Assembly (NCBI GenBank): GCA_012934845.2
Contig: WNNJ02000680.1
Location: forward strand, 43,643-107,642
Origin: Pomphorhynchus laevis
Lineage: Eukaryota > Acanthocephala > Palaeacanthocephala > Echinorhynchida > Pomphorhynchidae
Direction: 5' to 3'
DNA length: 64,000 bases
Under the pieces are notes generated by a model. That model was not told where the DNA came from. It made no database searches and saw nothing but the letters and a program-made list of their open reading frames with translations. Shown here piece by piece: positions 10,701 through 21,112 of the stretch; positions within the stretch are counted from its first letter, which is position 1; each line of letters begins with the position of its first letter. The translations under genes were made by a program, and so were the position numbers.

Positions 10701-12823
10701 TTGGCTGGATTGTCTTCATTACCATCGCCGCTGCAATAATTGTGATCTTCGCGATCGTTCGTTCCTTTATTGCTGTCATCCAGATCATTGTCACTAATAG
10801 TATATTTTTGTCTGTCGTTATTTTTGGCAGCATTGTATTTCGCCCGTACATCACTACTTATCTTTGAATCGATATTTTGGTATGCACAACTTTTGTTGAT
10901 CTTCCTTCTGTTCAATTTGAGTTTGACAAAAATATTTTCAAAATCATTCGTGCAACTACTTTGACTATTAACGAAGCAGCATTTATCAAAGTTGCTACAT
11001 TTGTAGCTTGTTTTATTATTACTGTCAATATCGATGCCTTGAATTACTTCGTCAATATTGTCATCTTCGACAAACTTATTATGGTCACTAGATTTATGAT
11101 CAACGTCATCCTCATCAATATCACAATTTGATGAAACGTAATTTCGGTTAACCCTTGTTATATGTTTTTGATACCCGTTACTATACACGTTTTTCAAAGA
11201 ACTACTTGACATTTTTAGGATATCAAGTTCTTCAACACATACCACACTGTCGTCATTGTCGTTTCTTGTGAATGCCGGTGATGAACTATCTTTTAATATG
11301 GTAAACCAAGCACGGATGATTGAATTGCAGAATTTAATACATTGTTGTCCTTCACTCCTGGTGTCATTCGTGGACTCTTCAGAGTTCGAATTTGGCAGTT
11401 GTGTTTGTGGCAATATTGGTGCTGAAAATGTTGTCGATCCATCTGTTTTCACACATATGGATCCTTCGGCAACAGAAACACTTATCATACTCATAAGTTT
11501 ATCTAGCGTAAGTGTTGTGGATTGCTTATCTTTTCTTTTTGTGCTTTCTGCCGTAATAGTAGACTTTTGTCGATAATTGTAGGGATCATCCACCGATGCA
11601 ACTGTTTCAGCATACTTTGTAAAATCACGCTTACAACCGTTAGCTGTGCTTTTACAGCTAATATCCACGGTCTTAAACTTCCATTTATCTTCACATGCGT
11701 TGATATCCACTGATTTAATTTTTCTACTAACTAGCTTGAATACTATTGAGCTTGGTTTATCCTGTATTCGTGAAATATCAGCATGTTTAGTATTCCCATT
11801 ATATTGTCTCAATTGATGACACGATGATGCATTTTCATCAGCACCGCACTTGGATTCTTGTGATAATCCCAAATTTTGCTGTTTTCTGTCACCATTATCT
11901 TCATACTCACCAAACACAACATCTGATTTCACATAATCAGCTGAGTTGTGGTTATCTTCTCTATTAGGATACATCTGATTCGATCTAAATAAAATTTTCC
12001 CATTCGTAACATCTACTTTCACGATCTCGGTTATTTTGTTTCCAACCACAGTTGAATTTTCGGAGAATCGAAAACTAGAATCGAGTAGATAGTCAGTCGT
12101 GAATGGCATTGCGTGAATTTCAGATCCTTGCAACGTAAACAACCCTCCTTGAAGTGACGGAATTAATGTTACAGGCTCACCTTTAAAATAAAACGTAGAT
12201 GAATTCATGTCTGCCTCGAAAACATGTTCATCAATTAATTTGATTTTCCATTGTTGTTTTAGTTTAATATTATTTGTTTTAAAATTATCAATAGTTATCG
12301 TAATACCAAACAGGTGTCCATCGAAAGTGGTTACCAGAAGAAGCAATGTATCATGGTCATCATACTGCCCATTTGCTTTACTTTGAGAAAATTCACGAGG
12401 ACAATATCGATAATTGTCGTTGCATCGAGGATTGCCATGATTAGGATCATTATTTTGTGAGGCATCAACGTTATTGTAGTATTGGCTACTGTGATCATCA
12501 CGGCTGCTTCTGTCTTTCGCTCTATGATCAATTTTTATATTAGAGTTGCCATCTATTTGTTGATAATCCATACGGCATTGGCGATGCCAATGCTTGTTTT
12601 CAATGCTGTCATTAGTAGTTGATGGTCGGTCATTGTGACACTTAAAATACGATGGTGCTTTATTGTCAATTAAATCGCAATCGTGAACATCGTAATCGTA
12701 ATTATCATCATCATGAATAATCGTATCATTGCAAACACAAAGGATGGTAGCAGTTTGAAATATCACTGAAATTTGTAGAATCACTAGTGCAACATGAAGG
12801 CGACCGCGAATAGTTATACGCAT
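7724..12823 (-). CDS. EIF2AK3: PERK: eIF2-alpha kinase 3, ER stress sensor, intronless
   Basis: One uninterrupted frame of 1699 codons. The first Met starts a hydrophobic leader (residues about 8-30) that fits a signal peptide. A lumenal sensor domain follows; residues about 158-260 match PERK, including TTFDGHLFG, IPSLQGGLFTLQG and MPFTTDYLLDSSFRF, and a later EDKWKF. A hydrophobic span at about 905-935 is the likely membrane anchor. The kinase has a Gly loop (LGIGGFGVVFEA, about 1033), VAVK Lys1057, HRDLKPSN with Asp1467, DFG Asp1487, SPEQ, and the PERK-typical ILFELLYPFSTNMERV. The lobes are split by a roughly 310-residue acidic Asn/Ser-rich insert; insertion between lobes is a PERK hallmark. 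Known role: on unfolded-protein stress it phosphorylates eIF2-alpha and slows translation. The protein is much longer than the roughly 1100-residue vertebrate form because of Asn/Asp/Ser-rich stretches. All key catalytic residues are present. Confidence 0.93.
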   Translation of the reverse strand: MRITIRGRLHVALVILQISVIFQTATILCVCNDTIIHDDDNYDYDVHDCDLIDNKAPSYFKCHNDRPSTTNDSIENKHWHRQCRMDYQQIDGNSNIKIDHRAKDRSSRDDHSSQYYNNVDASQNNDPNHGNPRCNDNYRYCPREFSQSKANGQYDDHDTLLLLVTTFDGHLFGITITIDNFKTNNIKLKQQWKIKLIDEHVFEADMNSSTFYFKGEPVTLIPSLQGGLFTLQGSEIHAMPFTTDYLLDSSFRFSENSTVVGNKITEIVKVDVTNGKILFRSNQMYPNREDNHNSADYVKSDVVFGEYEDNGDRKQQNLGLSQESKCGADENASSCHQLRQYNGNTKHADISRIQDKPSSIVFKLVSRKIKSVDINACEDKWKFKTVDISCKSTANGCKRDFTKYAETVASVDDPYNYRQKSTITAESTKRKDKQSTTLTLDKLMSMISVSVAEGSICVKTDGSTTFSAPILPQTQLPNSNSEESTNDTRSEGQQCIKFCNSIIRAWFTILKDSSSPAFTRNDNDDSVVCVEELDILKMSSSSLKNVYSNGYQKHITRVNRNYVSSNCDIDEDDVDHKSSDHNKFVEDDNIDEVIQGIDIDSNNKTSYKCSNFDKCCFVNSQSSCTNDFENIFVKLKLNRRKINKSCAYQNIDSKISSDVRAKYNAAKNNDRQKYTISDNDLDDSNKGTNDREDHNYCSGDGNEDNPANSTNNPILYIGKMLANNRTVSSNSNNDNDDNINGSCDHSYMLISDSDLIQMISRAKHRVFGESSLTYSTNKVIIAADSINSNTDVSDDDFASSQGNIMSECMPFTKLYHAHLVQQQHQHHQQCHRGGGSQHSIALAVLHNPAIAILNANQRILLVPRCCELDLYFGKDNNSNTTTNLLPSEKESLNSRDDNGSCSNFMTLSTMLDTIIMVTSSIICLAVTFLTILSAEVTLFLCSAMPAIKTNEFLIYKFESLLYFLGICLVNIWTNRSLPESQIEFIQHFAKVNFRDGRVSTKKEFQRWIYVKFVTNLWIDFPSRYESEYRHIRCLGIGGFGVVFEAINRLDHRPVAVKRIMLTNRLQYGSLQEVRFLAQLNHPHVVYYHCGWFEVPPCEWQRERDKVLINLHMNRNEDFNGCQESNTVRESNQLTQRSSYDVMSHSDVTARQSSGRNSSCLSISEKYCLKTNQLAVRNCSTRRTVNTSNKGRDEKCYSRDTQENSLDIIFDDNNTVGSGGSVSAWPNKSNASNEIDLWSSENINGSSCSSSSSDNDSDNNLNEDVLDTDDNDHDGSVGSAKFVPSPSINMLSMYSKSSFKNSMLLKEENLKLKNITRCSQLRPAKNNINTDEMDLKRSDDNKSMLNTASISDKEDYDVCNNDDYVDIGHDCSNSGSCGHHRRILHQRPNERTTYLPKEAGNHDPTQKLSKENPGYLYFCMELCQPDTLRDWLESHNTNERPFSDAVWYFIQICKGVIHIHESDLVHRDLKPSNILFSRYDSSVVKISDFGLMVRLDNCISDNGQLQHKSSRHFPDGLGKHSAKDEAASSNYGGNNNVHVVGTELYISPEQFKSPSIPINQYIDIYSLGIILFELLYPFSTNMERVLTLKCLRDLCCAKDPQKIRKHMIDNTNSKNSHLFSSSYGRREITALLNYENTHQLEWTIIKWMLSRNPLDRPTAKELLDCTTFIELAYRYLDEQRFDFTGWRRARCTSSSQTMPL

Positions 12824-13333
12824 AGTCTACCCTATACGAAAATGGAATTCATTCGTATTTCTAATAAAAGCAAACAGCATAATTAATCATTTATTAAATA
12901 CAAATTAATTTTTTAATTAATTATTATTAAAAAGTTAATAATAATTAATTTGATTATTCCACTATTCTCAAAGTAAATTAATAAACAGTAGCAAAACATG
13001 TATGTTACACAGGTGTACAAATGACAATAGTATGAGTAAATCGCATAATTTTATTAATTTTCAGTAAAAATGCCTTTACTAATATCCGTTCAACAAAAAT
13101 AAAGAGCAGTAATCTTAACACCCTAAAGCTATTTTACAGAAAACCTTTTTATGAATCCATGTATTGTTTTCAACAATTGATGAAAATCACTAAGTGCGGA
13201 ATTATGAAGCTGGATCATTTATTTTCTTAAACAAAATTAATACTTGTGGGAAAATTTCGCTAGCTTCTGCTATTAGTAAAAGCAAAAGTTTTCGCTAGCT
13301 TCTGCTATTATCATCAGAAAAACAAAGCACAAT
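12824..13333. other. PERK upstream region, AT-rich, with a 20-bp direct repeat
   Basis: This is the 5' flank of PERK on the minus strand. It is strongly AT-rich with short TTAAT runs and has no open frame of note. A perfect 20-bp direct repeat beginning TTCGCTAGCTTC lies at 13256-13275 and 13291-13310. I see no confident promoter element. LINE A copy 2 begins just beyond the repeat. Confidence 0.5.
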
Positions 13334-14634
13334 TTGTACCATGAACAAATATTGTACGTTTTGAGAATGCTTCACGAGCAAAAAAAATGTGCAGCAAGGA
13401 AAACATGTGCGGTGCTTCAAAAGATTCAACAAAACTTATTTTCTATCGTAATTCCTACCAGACAAAGCCAGGTTAATGCATATCTTCCTGATTATTTTGC
13501 TTCAAGCAAGGAAGGAGAACTTCCTTCCGTGCTGAAATTAGTCAATCTGGTGGTTGTTAATTGTCTGCAACCCTTTGAAAGAAGATCTCTATTTGATATT
13601 TTTCTCAGAGATTTCTCTAAATTATTTAAAGGTAGAATTATAAACAATTCTTTCAAATTTTTCGAGTCTGGAATCAGAATTTCGTTTTGTACGCCTGATC
13701 TGACCTCTGAATACTTGATTAGTTTGAAAAATTTCTTACAAAATATGGTTCAACGACATATAAGCCTATTCAAAGCCTCACTGAAATTATCAAACTTTCC
13801 ACCTTACGCAACGGATGATGATCTAAAAGAATTTGAGGATACGTTTAAAGTTTACAACGTTCAACCAATTATGGGGAAGAATAGAGAGCCGCTTCCTGTA
13901 GCCTACGGCTCCTCTACCGTTGACCAGGCCCAATGCCTGACTAACAATAAATTCAATCCGTTTCTTGGATACAATATAATATTCACAATGATTAATGCCG
14001 ACGACCTTACGTTTTCCCACTGCAACGGATTCCACCAGTGAGGACACTGGGCCTCCAACTGTTATAGTCCCCGTACATGCGGTGTGTGTAGCTCCGGAGA
14101 CGAACATGAGGGGAAATGTAATCTTTCTCATCAGTGTTCGAATTGCGGTGGTCCGCACCAGCTTGGTCATGGATATGCCTTGTCTTCAAGGCTTACAAAC
14201 AGAGGCACATGGGTGCACCGAGCCGTCCAGCGGACTTTGCTGATGCCGTCATCTCGTAAATACCCAGAATGACATATGGTGAAATTTTGAAAATTATGGA
14301 CGCAAGACTGCAAGCCTTTGAAGACAGATTTCAATCACTCATTGTTCACCTGATACAAAAGACAGAAGAGTCCGGTTATATTCCGGCATTCAGTACGTTA
14401 AAGTTTAAAAAACCTTCCAAAAAGAGACCTGGGCCTGAACAGAGTTTAGCTTCTCTTAAACTAGCAAGAAAAGATCTAACTCGCTGGGCTATTGCCTCTA
14501 CGGGAAATGATGACATTGCCGGTGGGGAAGTGTCTTCTCCTGGTGTCGCGGGAAGTGAAGTGGGAAGGACAACCTTCTCTCTCCTGGCTCCTGCAAGGAG
14601 TGGGCAATCCCACTCTCCAGCTAACTTAACTTAA
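13334..14634 (+). pseudogene. LINE A copy 2 ORF1 (nucleic-acid-binding, CCHC)
   Basis: Frame 13334-14041 has the conserved core FDIFLRDFSKLFKGRIINNS and NPFLGYNIIFTM, ending in the first knuckle SHCNGFHQ at a stop. The Cys-rich region continues after it, with GHWASNC, CGVCSSGDEHEGKC and CSNCGGPHQ, in two further frames up to about 14250. Frame 14269-14634 supplies the C-terminal tail. The first knuckle has Phe where copy 3 has its second Cys (HCSRCYKWGHWASSC in copy 3). ORF1 proteins of this group package the element RNA. At least two breaks are present. Confidence 0.8.
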
Positions 14635-17116
14635 TGAAAAGTAAACAAGAGCCTTTTTCACTGAATATCCTTCAGTGGAGTTCGAGAGATGCTTCTGCCC
14701 TTATCATTTTATCTGGTAGAGATGCAGATGTTATAGTCATTCAGGAGACGCAGTCTATCCGTCTCCCCCAGGTCATTACTCGATTTATCCCTAAACACAT
14801 CTACACCCACTATACTCCGTACATAACCCCTCCTCACTCATATTCATCTCAAGGTATTTTAATCCGAGTTCAATGATCCTTAAGATCGTCCCTCCTTTTA
14901 AACTATTATTGTCCACTCCTGTGTTTAGCAATATAACTTTGTAAGAACGGTAAACGTATCAGTATAGCCAATACCTATATAAGGCAAGGGAAAATTCAAA
15001 AGAACCGTGAGCTCCTAAACCGTATTTTGGGTAGTGGCTATAGAATGTTACTCGGTGACTTTAACGACAGAACTGGTCGTTGGATTAATGCAGCACTCCG
15101 CAGAGCCAGGAACGACTAGCTTATTTACAAACCACCGTCCCCCACCTTTCATTGTTCAGCAACTAATTCTCTCCTCGACATATTACTGCTTCATAAGATA
15201 TGGTTATTAAAACCCATCTGTACTGAGCAGTCGCGATATGAACAGACCACCTCTCATGACCTAATTCGCTGGCGGATTGGGGAAGATTCGTTGCTTAGAA
15301 GGAGGTTTCACTTTGATCCCATCAAAGTTGCCTTCTTTCAGGCAGCGATCCAACTCTTTCTCAGAATTGGTAATGCAAGTTTGACCGAATTTAATTCCTA
15401 CCTCTCATCGCAAGCTACTGCGTTGCTTTCTACTACCTATAAAGGTCGCATATACAACCCCACTCCAACAAAACTTAAGGTCCTGGCTAAAATTCTACAC
15501 CTTCCCAATCTCTCTGTTTCCGTCAGACAGGCCTTTTTGAATGAATACTGGAGCTCTAGATATAGGTTCCAGCTGAGCAAGGATAGGGCGAGCCTTGCTC
15601 CCCTTAACCCTTCACAGTCTTCATTTTGGAAGATATTTAAGATATGTTTGTCTGCTGAAGGGACAGGGCTGTGGGTTAGATTGTGAGCATTGGCCTTGAC
15701 AGAGTTTTGGAAGATTCACTATTCCTACACAACTATGGATTCACTCAATCTCCCCAACCAATCCCGTCTTGGGGTGACTTCAGGAGCAGGGACTTATCTG
15801 TTACAAATATCCTCAACTCATGAGGTCCACTTCCGTGCACCTCGAAATCCGTCGCTCCGCTATCTTGGGTCTGTCAGCTTCTGACAGCCGATCAAAGAAG
15901 AGAAGTTGCCGTCACAATGCTTATAGCCTCACCATCCGATGTAGCCGGCATCAATATTAGTCGTAGAATTTTTTTACCCAAGCGTAATTCCGGTCTCATG
16001 TCCTAAAGACCTGCGGTCCATTTCGATTCAAAATTCCCTCATTTTCATCAACGAAAAAGCACTTGCGCGTAGAATCCGGGACTATTTAAGTAGGCGTAAC
16101 TTGATCCCACCGAGTTTTCATGGGTTTGTCAAAGGGCGCTTGGTTCATTCAGCAATAAATGAACTGCATCAGTTTTGTCAGGATAGCAGTAATCAACTCG
16201 CTGTGGCTGTTTTCCTCGACTTTTCTGCTGCATTTGACCGCGTTTTCTTTCCTTCGTTATCTTCTCTCTCAGGTCCCTCGGGTTGCCTGCGAGAATTGTT
16301 AACAAGGTGGAGATATTGCTGTACACCAAGCGGTTCTTCTATGAAGACGACCTTGATGCGCGTCAGTTCTACCCTATTACGGGTGTGCCTCAAGGATCCC
16401 CATTATCTCCTATCTTATATCTTGCTGCCTCCATTGTACTATTCAAGAATTTTAAACGTGATCAACAACTAGTGGTATGCGCTGATGATACCACATCCCT
16501 GTTCACTAGACACAGGTGTAAAGACGTAGTTTCTGACATCAGCCGTTTCTTTTTAACATTAATCGACCAGTTACCGAATTCCAATCTTAATTTTAACTCC
16601 GCGAAATTGCAGGTGGTAGTCTTTCATGGCTCCCATGCAACAAATCAAAAACTTAAGAGATTAGCGCTCTCTGCGCTCTTCTCCATATTTGCCTCTAAAC
16701 CACTCCTCACCTTCACAAGTCGAGTAAAATACCTGGGGTTCACCGATACGGTGAACTGGTCGGCGAAAGCTGACCTGGATAGACTTAAACGTATCCTGAG
16801 AGCTAGGTGGGCCCTGAAACGGGCCCAGCATATGTCGTTGAAAGTAAAAACTTAGGTGCACCTTTGCGGTACTTGGGCTATCTCGGGATTAGACTTATTT
16901 TCAAGAGGACATCCCCCCAGAGCAAATATTAATGTTTCTCAAGCTCCTCATATCGCGATTATCGAGCATAGTCCGCCTCGCTTGGACTTTTCGGGGGGGG
17001 AGGGTAAAAGACCCCAGGTGGTTCAGGCGGAGAGCGGCGTGTTGGATTGGCTTGAGGGCTCAGATCCCGCTGAACTAGAGGCCGTAACAAAGTTTAAGAG
17101 ACGAACGAATTTTTAA
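14634..17116 (+). pseudogene. LINE A copy 2 ORF2 (endonuclease, RT)
   Basis: The frame from 14634 reads as the start of an apurinic-type endonuclease (SLNILQWSSRD, then VIVIQETQS with the catalytic-type Glu); MLLGDFNDRTG lies near 15050 in another frame. Frame 15291-15686 gives the linker. RT blocks follow: the pre-RT motif near 16000, FLDFSAAFDRV (about 16214), GVPQGSPLSPILYLAAS (about 16383) and VVCADDTTSLF (about 16477) with the catalytic Asp pair. Frame 16283-16855 runs to the thumb and stops at 16855; the tail continues to about 17116. At least five breaks are present, so the copy is dead. Confidence 0.82.
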
Positions 17117-17650
17117 CGACTGGGTATTTTCGATTGTTTTTTATGTTTCGTTTTTAATTACTTCTTATCAGTTGTTATTTATTAAGATAGCATTTAATTA
17201 ATTACGTTTGGTTTTTGAGATGCTAGTAGAAGAAGCAGCTAGCAAAATTTTTAAATAAATTAGTCTTTAAATAATGATATATATTCATGAAATATCATAT
17301 CAAGGATATGCATAAAGTACGTGAAACTCTAAATTTTAATGCTATCTGGCTTATTTGAAGACAACAGACAGTAGATAAACTACGCAATTGTTAAATTACT
17401 GCAAAGATGATCCAGTGGGTATATTCTTTAAATAAGCACTACCTGTGCTTATATTTTTGTACAGGAAACAATTAAACAAACAATTGTTAAATCCATAAAT
17501 TTGTAAACTGTCTAATAAGTCAGATCTGAGGGTGCTTAACTAAGCAATATATTTTGTAATAAATAAACTAAGAAAATGTAACTTTATTTTTTATCTCATA
17601 TATTATTTTATAATATTAGTAGTTAAAATGTCATAAATTAGAATACATAT
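17117..17650. other. AT-rich stretch with no recognised feature
   Basis: The LINE A 3' flank. It is AT-rich with no frame, tandem array or recognisable domain. It ends where similarity to the PLE-B 3' region begins. Confidence 0.45.
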
Positions 17651-17654
17651 GGCA

Positions 17655-18015
17655 TGTCATTAGGAGGGACTTCTAATCAGGTTTCGGTTGTTGTTCATCA
17701 ATCTCACACGGCTGAGAGGCTAAATACTTGCTAATGATGTATTTCCTTGAATGAAATTTGAATATGTAGAGTAATTCATCGTTCGAACACAAATCATGAA
17801 TTATTTACTATACATGCATAAATATTTCCCGCTTAAGAGTTTAAATTTATTTTTTTAATATTGTGTTGATTTATATATTTTACGATTTTTTTGTTTGATT
17901 GTATTTTTATAGTAACCTAATCTAAAATATGTATATATGAAATTATTTATATGTTATTGAAGAAAACTGATATCATCGCATATTATGACAATATGTAAAA
18001 TGTCATTTTCTAAAT
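17655..18015 (-). mobile_element. PLE-B fragment, copy 1 (3' end only)
   Basis: The sequence matches, with scattered differences, the 3' end of PLE-B copies 2 and 3: the CAGGTTTCGG stretch, the TGCTAATGATGTATTTCCT stretch, and then the last codons of the RT protein (minus strand, from about 17830 upward). It is the most diverged of the three copies and keeps only about 360 bp. Confidence 0.7.
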
Positions 18016-18109
18016 AACGACATTATTATTCATTAATAATTAATAATTCAGTAATTATTGATTCTTATTAATAATATTAATTTTCAATAATAACATTTAA
18101 TTTTCATTA

Positions 18110-18560
18110 GATGTTGTGCGCTGCGATTCACAACTGTGTGCATCGAGTGGCAGCAGCAGTGTGGACTTCTGTGTCCATTCGTTGAGAGATGATTTCCATG
18201 ACAATCCCGAATACATCATTCTCTGCATCGACGCGAGAAATGCGTTTAACAGGCTTAACAGACAAGTAGCCATGCTTAACATGCCACTTATATGCCCAGC
18301 GCTGGCGCACACGATGGAGAACATTTACGCAGCAGATCCTCTACTAGTCGTTGATGGAGAAACGATGCGCTCCAACGAGGGTGTGACACACGGCGACCCT
18401 GTTCGCCATGGCTATTTTCGCAATGTCTTCCTTACCGTTGATCAGGTTGGTTAGAGCCGCTTGCCCAAACATCAAGCAGAGATGTTGTGCGGATGACGCA
18501 AATTTTATCGGACCAACTTCTTCACTTGAGAAAGTGAAGTTCCTTTTGCGTCTGTTCTAA
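18110..18560 (+). pseudogene. Family D reverse transcriptase palm fragment
   Basis: Frame 18116-18454 reads ILCIDARNAFNRLNRQVAML, then YAADPLLVVDGETMRSNEGVTHGDP. These are the first catalytic Asp block and the following QGDP-type block of an unassigned invertebrate RT lineage, here with His for Gln. A CCADDANFIG block with the second Asp pair follows after a frame change near 18490. The upstream part of the same protein family is seen at 24.75 and 55.95 kb. A LINE B1 fragment in the same orientation begins at about 18560. Confidence 0.7.
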
Positions 18561-19605
18561 TTAATCATCCTCCCCTCCCAACCTTTTTTTTGCGGGTTCC
18601 CACAAGGTTCAGTCCTAGTTCCCCTCCTTTTCTCTCTTCTGCTTGGCGATCTCTCTCCGTTTATCAAACCTTACTCCTTTAACGTCATGCAATACGCCGA
18701 TGACATCCTCATCTATGCTCATGCACCCGCACATCGCATACACGATATCGGCATTTCTGCCTCCAACTGTCTTTCTTCTATCTACAAACGTCTCTCCAAT
18801 ATCCATCTCGTTCTAAACCCCGAAAAGTCCAAAATAATGTGGATCCTCCCCCAGTAAACCAAACATATATCCTCCCACTGTATCCTTTGCCTCATCGATT
18901 ATCCCATAGTACACAATTTCACTTTCTTAGGCTTCCATTTCGATGATCACCTTTCCCTTAAACACTTCGTCCGTGACAAGGTCCGCTCGTCTATCTTAAT
19001 TCTCCGTGACATTCGTCGTATCCACCCCCTTATCGACTTTTGCTCTTGTATGTCTCTTCTTTCATCGCTTCTCTTCCTTAAAATCAATTACTGCCTCAGC
19101 CTTTTCGCCAATTCTCCAAAATCTATCATCCTACCCCTACAACGAATAATCAACACCGCCGTTCGAGTGTTCTTTCGTCTCCGTCGCTTCGACCACACAT
19201 CCACATATCTTGCCCAACTCTTCTGGTATACCATCCACATCCGCATCAAACTCCGCCTTCTTCTCGTAACTTTTCGTGTCTACTGTCGGCTCCTTATCGT
19301 CCATCAACCTTCCTTTCTTAGACGATACTCGCCTTACCTCGCTATCGCTGCGTTCCCGTCATACCCTCTTACTCCACGTTCCTAATTACTCCAACAACTA
19401 TGGTCTCTGATCCTTCCTCGTCGCCTCCTCACTTGCCTGGAATCAACTTCCTCTCGAGTCCGCCGCGCTTTGTCCTTTATCACATTCAGACGCCTCCTCC
19501 GTTCACACCTTCTCGACACCAGGTTTACAGTCTTGTTTTGTTGTGGTCATGTAAGCGTGCGCTGGCACGCATTTGCCACGTTAAAATAAATCTTTTTTTA
19601 GATCC
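18560..19605 (+). mobile_element. LINE B1 3' fragment (5'-truncated)
   Basis: The fragment starts within the RT palm near the GVPQGS block, has the catalytic MQYADDILIYAHA, the NPEKSKIMWILP thumb block, and the C-terminal region in broken frames (19050-19385 and others). It ends with the family B terminal hairpin at 19543-19579 and an AATAAA at about 19585. It matches the minus-strand B1 copy at 25.1-29.3 kb closely. 5' truncation is the normal outcome of target-primed insertion. Confidence 0.85.
19543..19579 (+). promoter_or_regulatory. LINE B 3'-terminal hairpin (type copy)
   Basis: GCGTGC and GCACGC pair around GCTG, and an outer GTGG/CCAC pair closes the structure. The same structure ends LINE B copies at 25.13, 30.29, 39.08, 44.49, 55.59 and 58.66 kb. 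CR1/L2-type LINEs are known to use a 3' stem-loop for RT recognition; that role here is inferred. Confidence 0.7.
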
Positions 19606-19650
19606 TTATGATCTGAAAGGAATAGTGTGACATTCCTTCCAGATCATAAA
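19606..19650. repeat. Imperfect inverted repeat at the LINE B1 3' end
   Basis: Arms reading TTATGATCTGAAAGGAAT and ATTCCTTCCAGATCATAA flank a short loop just past the LINE B1 tail. One mismatch is visible. Confidence 0.7.
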
Positions 19651-19654
19651 TAAG

Positions 19655-19870
19655 TGTAATAAGTGTAATACGCACTACAAAATCCGCATATAAAATATTT
19701 ATTGGAACATTCTGTACACTTTGATGCCGAAATCTTTACTTGTGTCCATAAATTACAGACATCTGTGTCACATCCCTTTCTGCAAAGTAATATAATCGAC
19801 CAATCTAAGCACTTTATCGGTAGCAAGCCTGTAATGATTAATATCAGAACAATGAACACTTGAACCAATA
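19655..19870 (-). pseudogene. LINE ORF1 zinc-finger scrap
   Basis: The minus-strand translation reads GCDTDVCNLWTQVKIS, then YFICGFCSA. This is the Cys-rich finger at the start of LINE B-type ORF1 (compare NKNCNVWT with FLCGFCCA at 51.35 kb). The upstream hydrophobic residues in this frame look like chance coding. Nothing else of the element is attached. Confidence 0.5.
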
Positions 19871-20884
19871 TACCGAGACGTTACCGGTCCATGCACGAGC
19901 AGCATTCCATTCGAGTTGATAGAAATATATCGACCACATTAAGGATACGTTAACTTTTTATCATCAATTGAAGATTGTAATGTTTAAATTGAATTATTAG
20001 CATTCGTGTATGATATAATTATGATATTCGGAATCTTCACGTTACGCCATAATCACGTTACCTTATCCTTACGACATGCAGTTGAAAGTGTAGATGAACG
20101 CGGCGACCGATATATTATGCAAATAGTAAGTTTGAAAGAAGGTCCCATCTTACACCATAAGGTGTTATTATCGCCAGCTAGCAAGACCACAAAATATGAA
20201 AGCATTGTCTTCATATTCGAGCAAATTTGTGCATATTGGATCATATATAATAAAGCATTGTTCAGCTGTGCACAACAAAGTCAACATTTACCTTCATCCT
20301 GACAGAACACTATAAAAACAAATTGATCGCGTCTTTCCGCAAAATGTATTTTACCAATGTAAAATACATTGGTAAATACATTGTAAAATACATAGGAGTG
20401 AGCTTGAACGAATTATATTTAAAAATACAGTTATCTAAAGCTAATGACGTATCTAATATACACCCATGATATATTCGCTCTGTATATAATTTAAGTAATC
20501 TATGAACATTAGCTATTTGCGTCATTTAAGAAGATAATTAAATTTCAATAATAAAAATCTATTAAAAAAATTTTAATTTTTTTTCTGGTTTCAAGTAGAA
20601 ATTAGGAAAATAATTTAACTTGATCGCATCTGTGAGCTGAAATTCTTCTGGTAACTACGCGACATTATACACATTTATTTCATTTAATAGTGGCGAATGC
20701 ACGCCTATGCACACTTACAAGCTCACATAGAAGAAAAAAATAACAAATAAAAGAAAACAAAAAATATAGAATGTGAAATGAAAATGTTGATGAAATTCAT
20801 GCAAGTATATTGAAGATAAGGGAGATGAACGGAATGTGGAAAGGAGTCGGGGGGATATACTCTTTAGGTATTGTTCCTATTTTT
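19871..20884. other. AT-rich stretch with a hairpin and a LINE tail-like scrap
   Basis: No gene is visible. A hairpin built on TGTATTTTACCAATGTA and its near-complement lies at about 20344-20395. Bases 20690-20735 resemble a diverged minus-strand LINE B terminal hairpin. About 30 bases near 20280-20315 (CAACATTTAC, CATCCTGA, CTATAAAAAC) recur near 48990-49020, so an older shared repeat is likely. Confidence 0.45.
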
Positions 20885-21112
20885 GATACAACCGGATGCT
20901 ACTAATCAGCATGGGTGGGTCTTATCAGCTGCTGATCCAGACCTACATTTCACGTTTCGACCCTTATTATCTGCTTTCTCCGTACACTGATGCTGATCGT
21001 CTTTGAACTCAGGAGGTCGATACCGACAATAAAAGACGATACCGGCGATACCGATATCCTGAGTTCGAATCCGATCAGCACTAGTGTACGGAGTAAGCAC
21101 ATAATAAGTCAA
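20885..21112 (-). repeat. Foldback repeat E, left arm, itself palindromic
   Basis: This segment matches, in inverted orientation, the segment at 22165-22430. It is also a long imperfect palindrome: TCTCCGTACACTGATGCTGATC (20978 onward) is mirrored by a near-complement ending about 21094, with centre near 21037. On the minus strand it carries GTCGAAACGTGAAATGTAGG and, further on, CTGATAAGACCC, which recall hammerhead core pieces. The stem pairings do not all close, so I do not call a ribozyme. Confidence 0.65.

Larger units (their letters stand above)
13334..17116 (+). mobile_element. LINE family A, copy 2 (ORF1 and ORF2, decayed)
   Basis: This is the most complete family A copy in layout: ORF1 with CCHC knuckles, then ORF2 with endonuclease, RT and C-terminal region, on the plus strand. 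ORF1 ends and an ORF2-like frame begins at 14634, a 1-base overlap. Many stops and shifts break ORF2. The domain order and the RT block FLDFSAAFDR followed by GVPQGSPLSPILY place it in the Jockey/I/R1 group; I cannot fix the clade. It serves as the reference for the internally deleted copy at 44.7-47.6 kb. Confidence 0.85.

Noticed and set aside
8778-11713. Several plus-strand frames of 60-106 codons within PERK
   Set aside because: All are antisense to the Asn/Ser-rich PERK coding sequence, where low-complexity codons leave the other strand open.
13256-13310. 20-bp direct repeat as target-site duplication of LINE A copy 2
   Set aside because: Both copies lie on the same side of the LINE and no matching copy is found beyond its 3' end near 17.1 kb.
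19585-19590. AATAAA after the LINE B1 tail as a host polyadenylation signal
   Set aside because: It is part of the repeated LINE B 3' end, found in the other copies as well.
20006-20302. 98-codon open frame as a host gene
   Set aside because: No recognisable domain, conserved partner or flanking gene structure; compatible with chance.
21055-21085. tRNA-like T-arm motif (GAGTTCGAATCC)
   Set aside because: It lies inside the arm of a palindrome; no acceptor, D or anticodon arm can be built around it.
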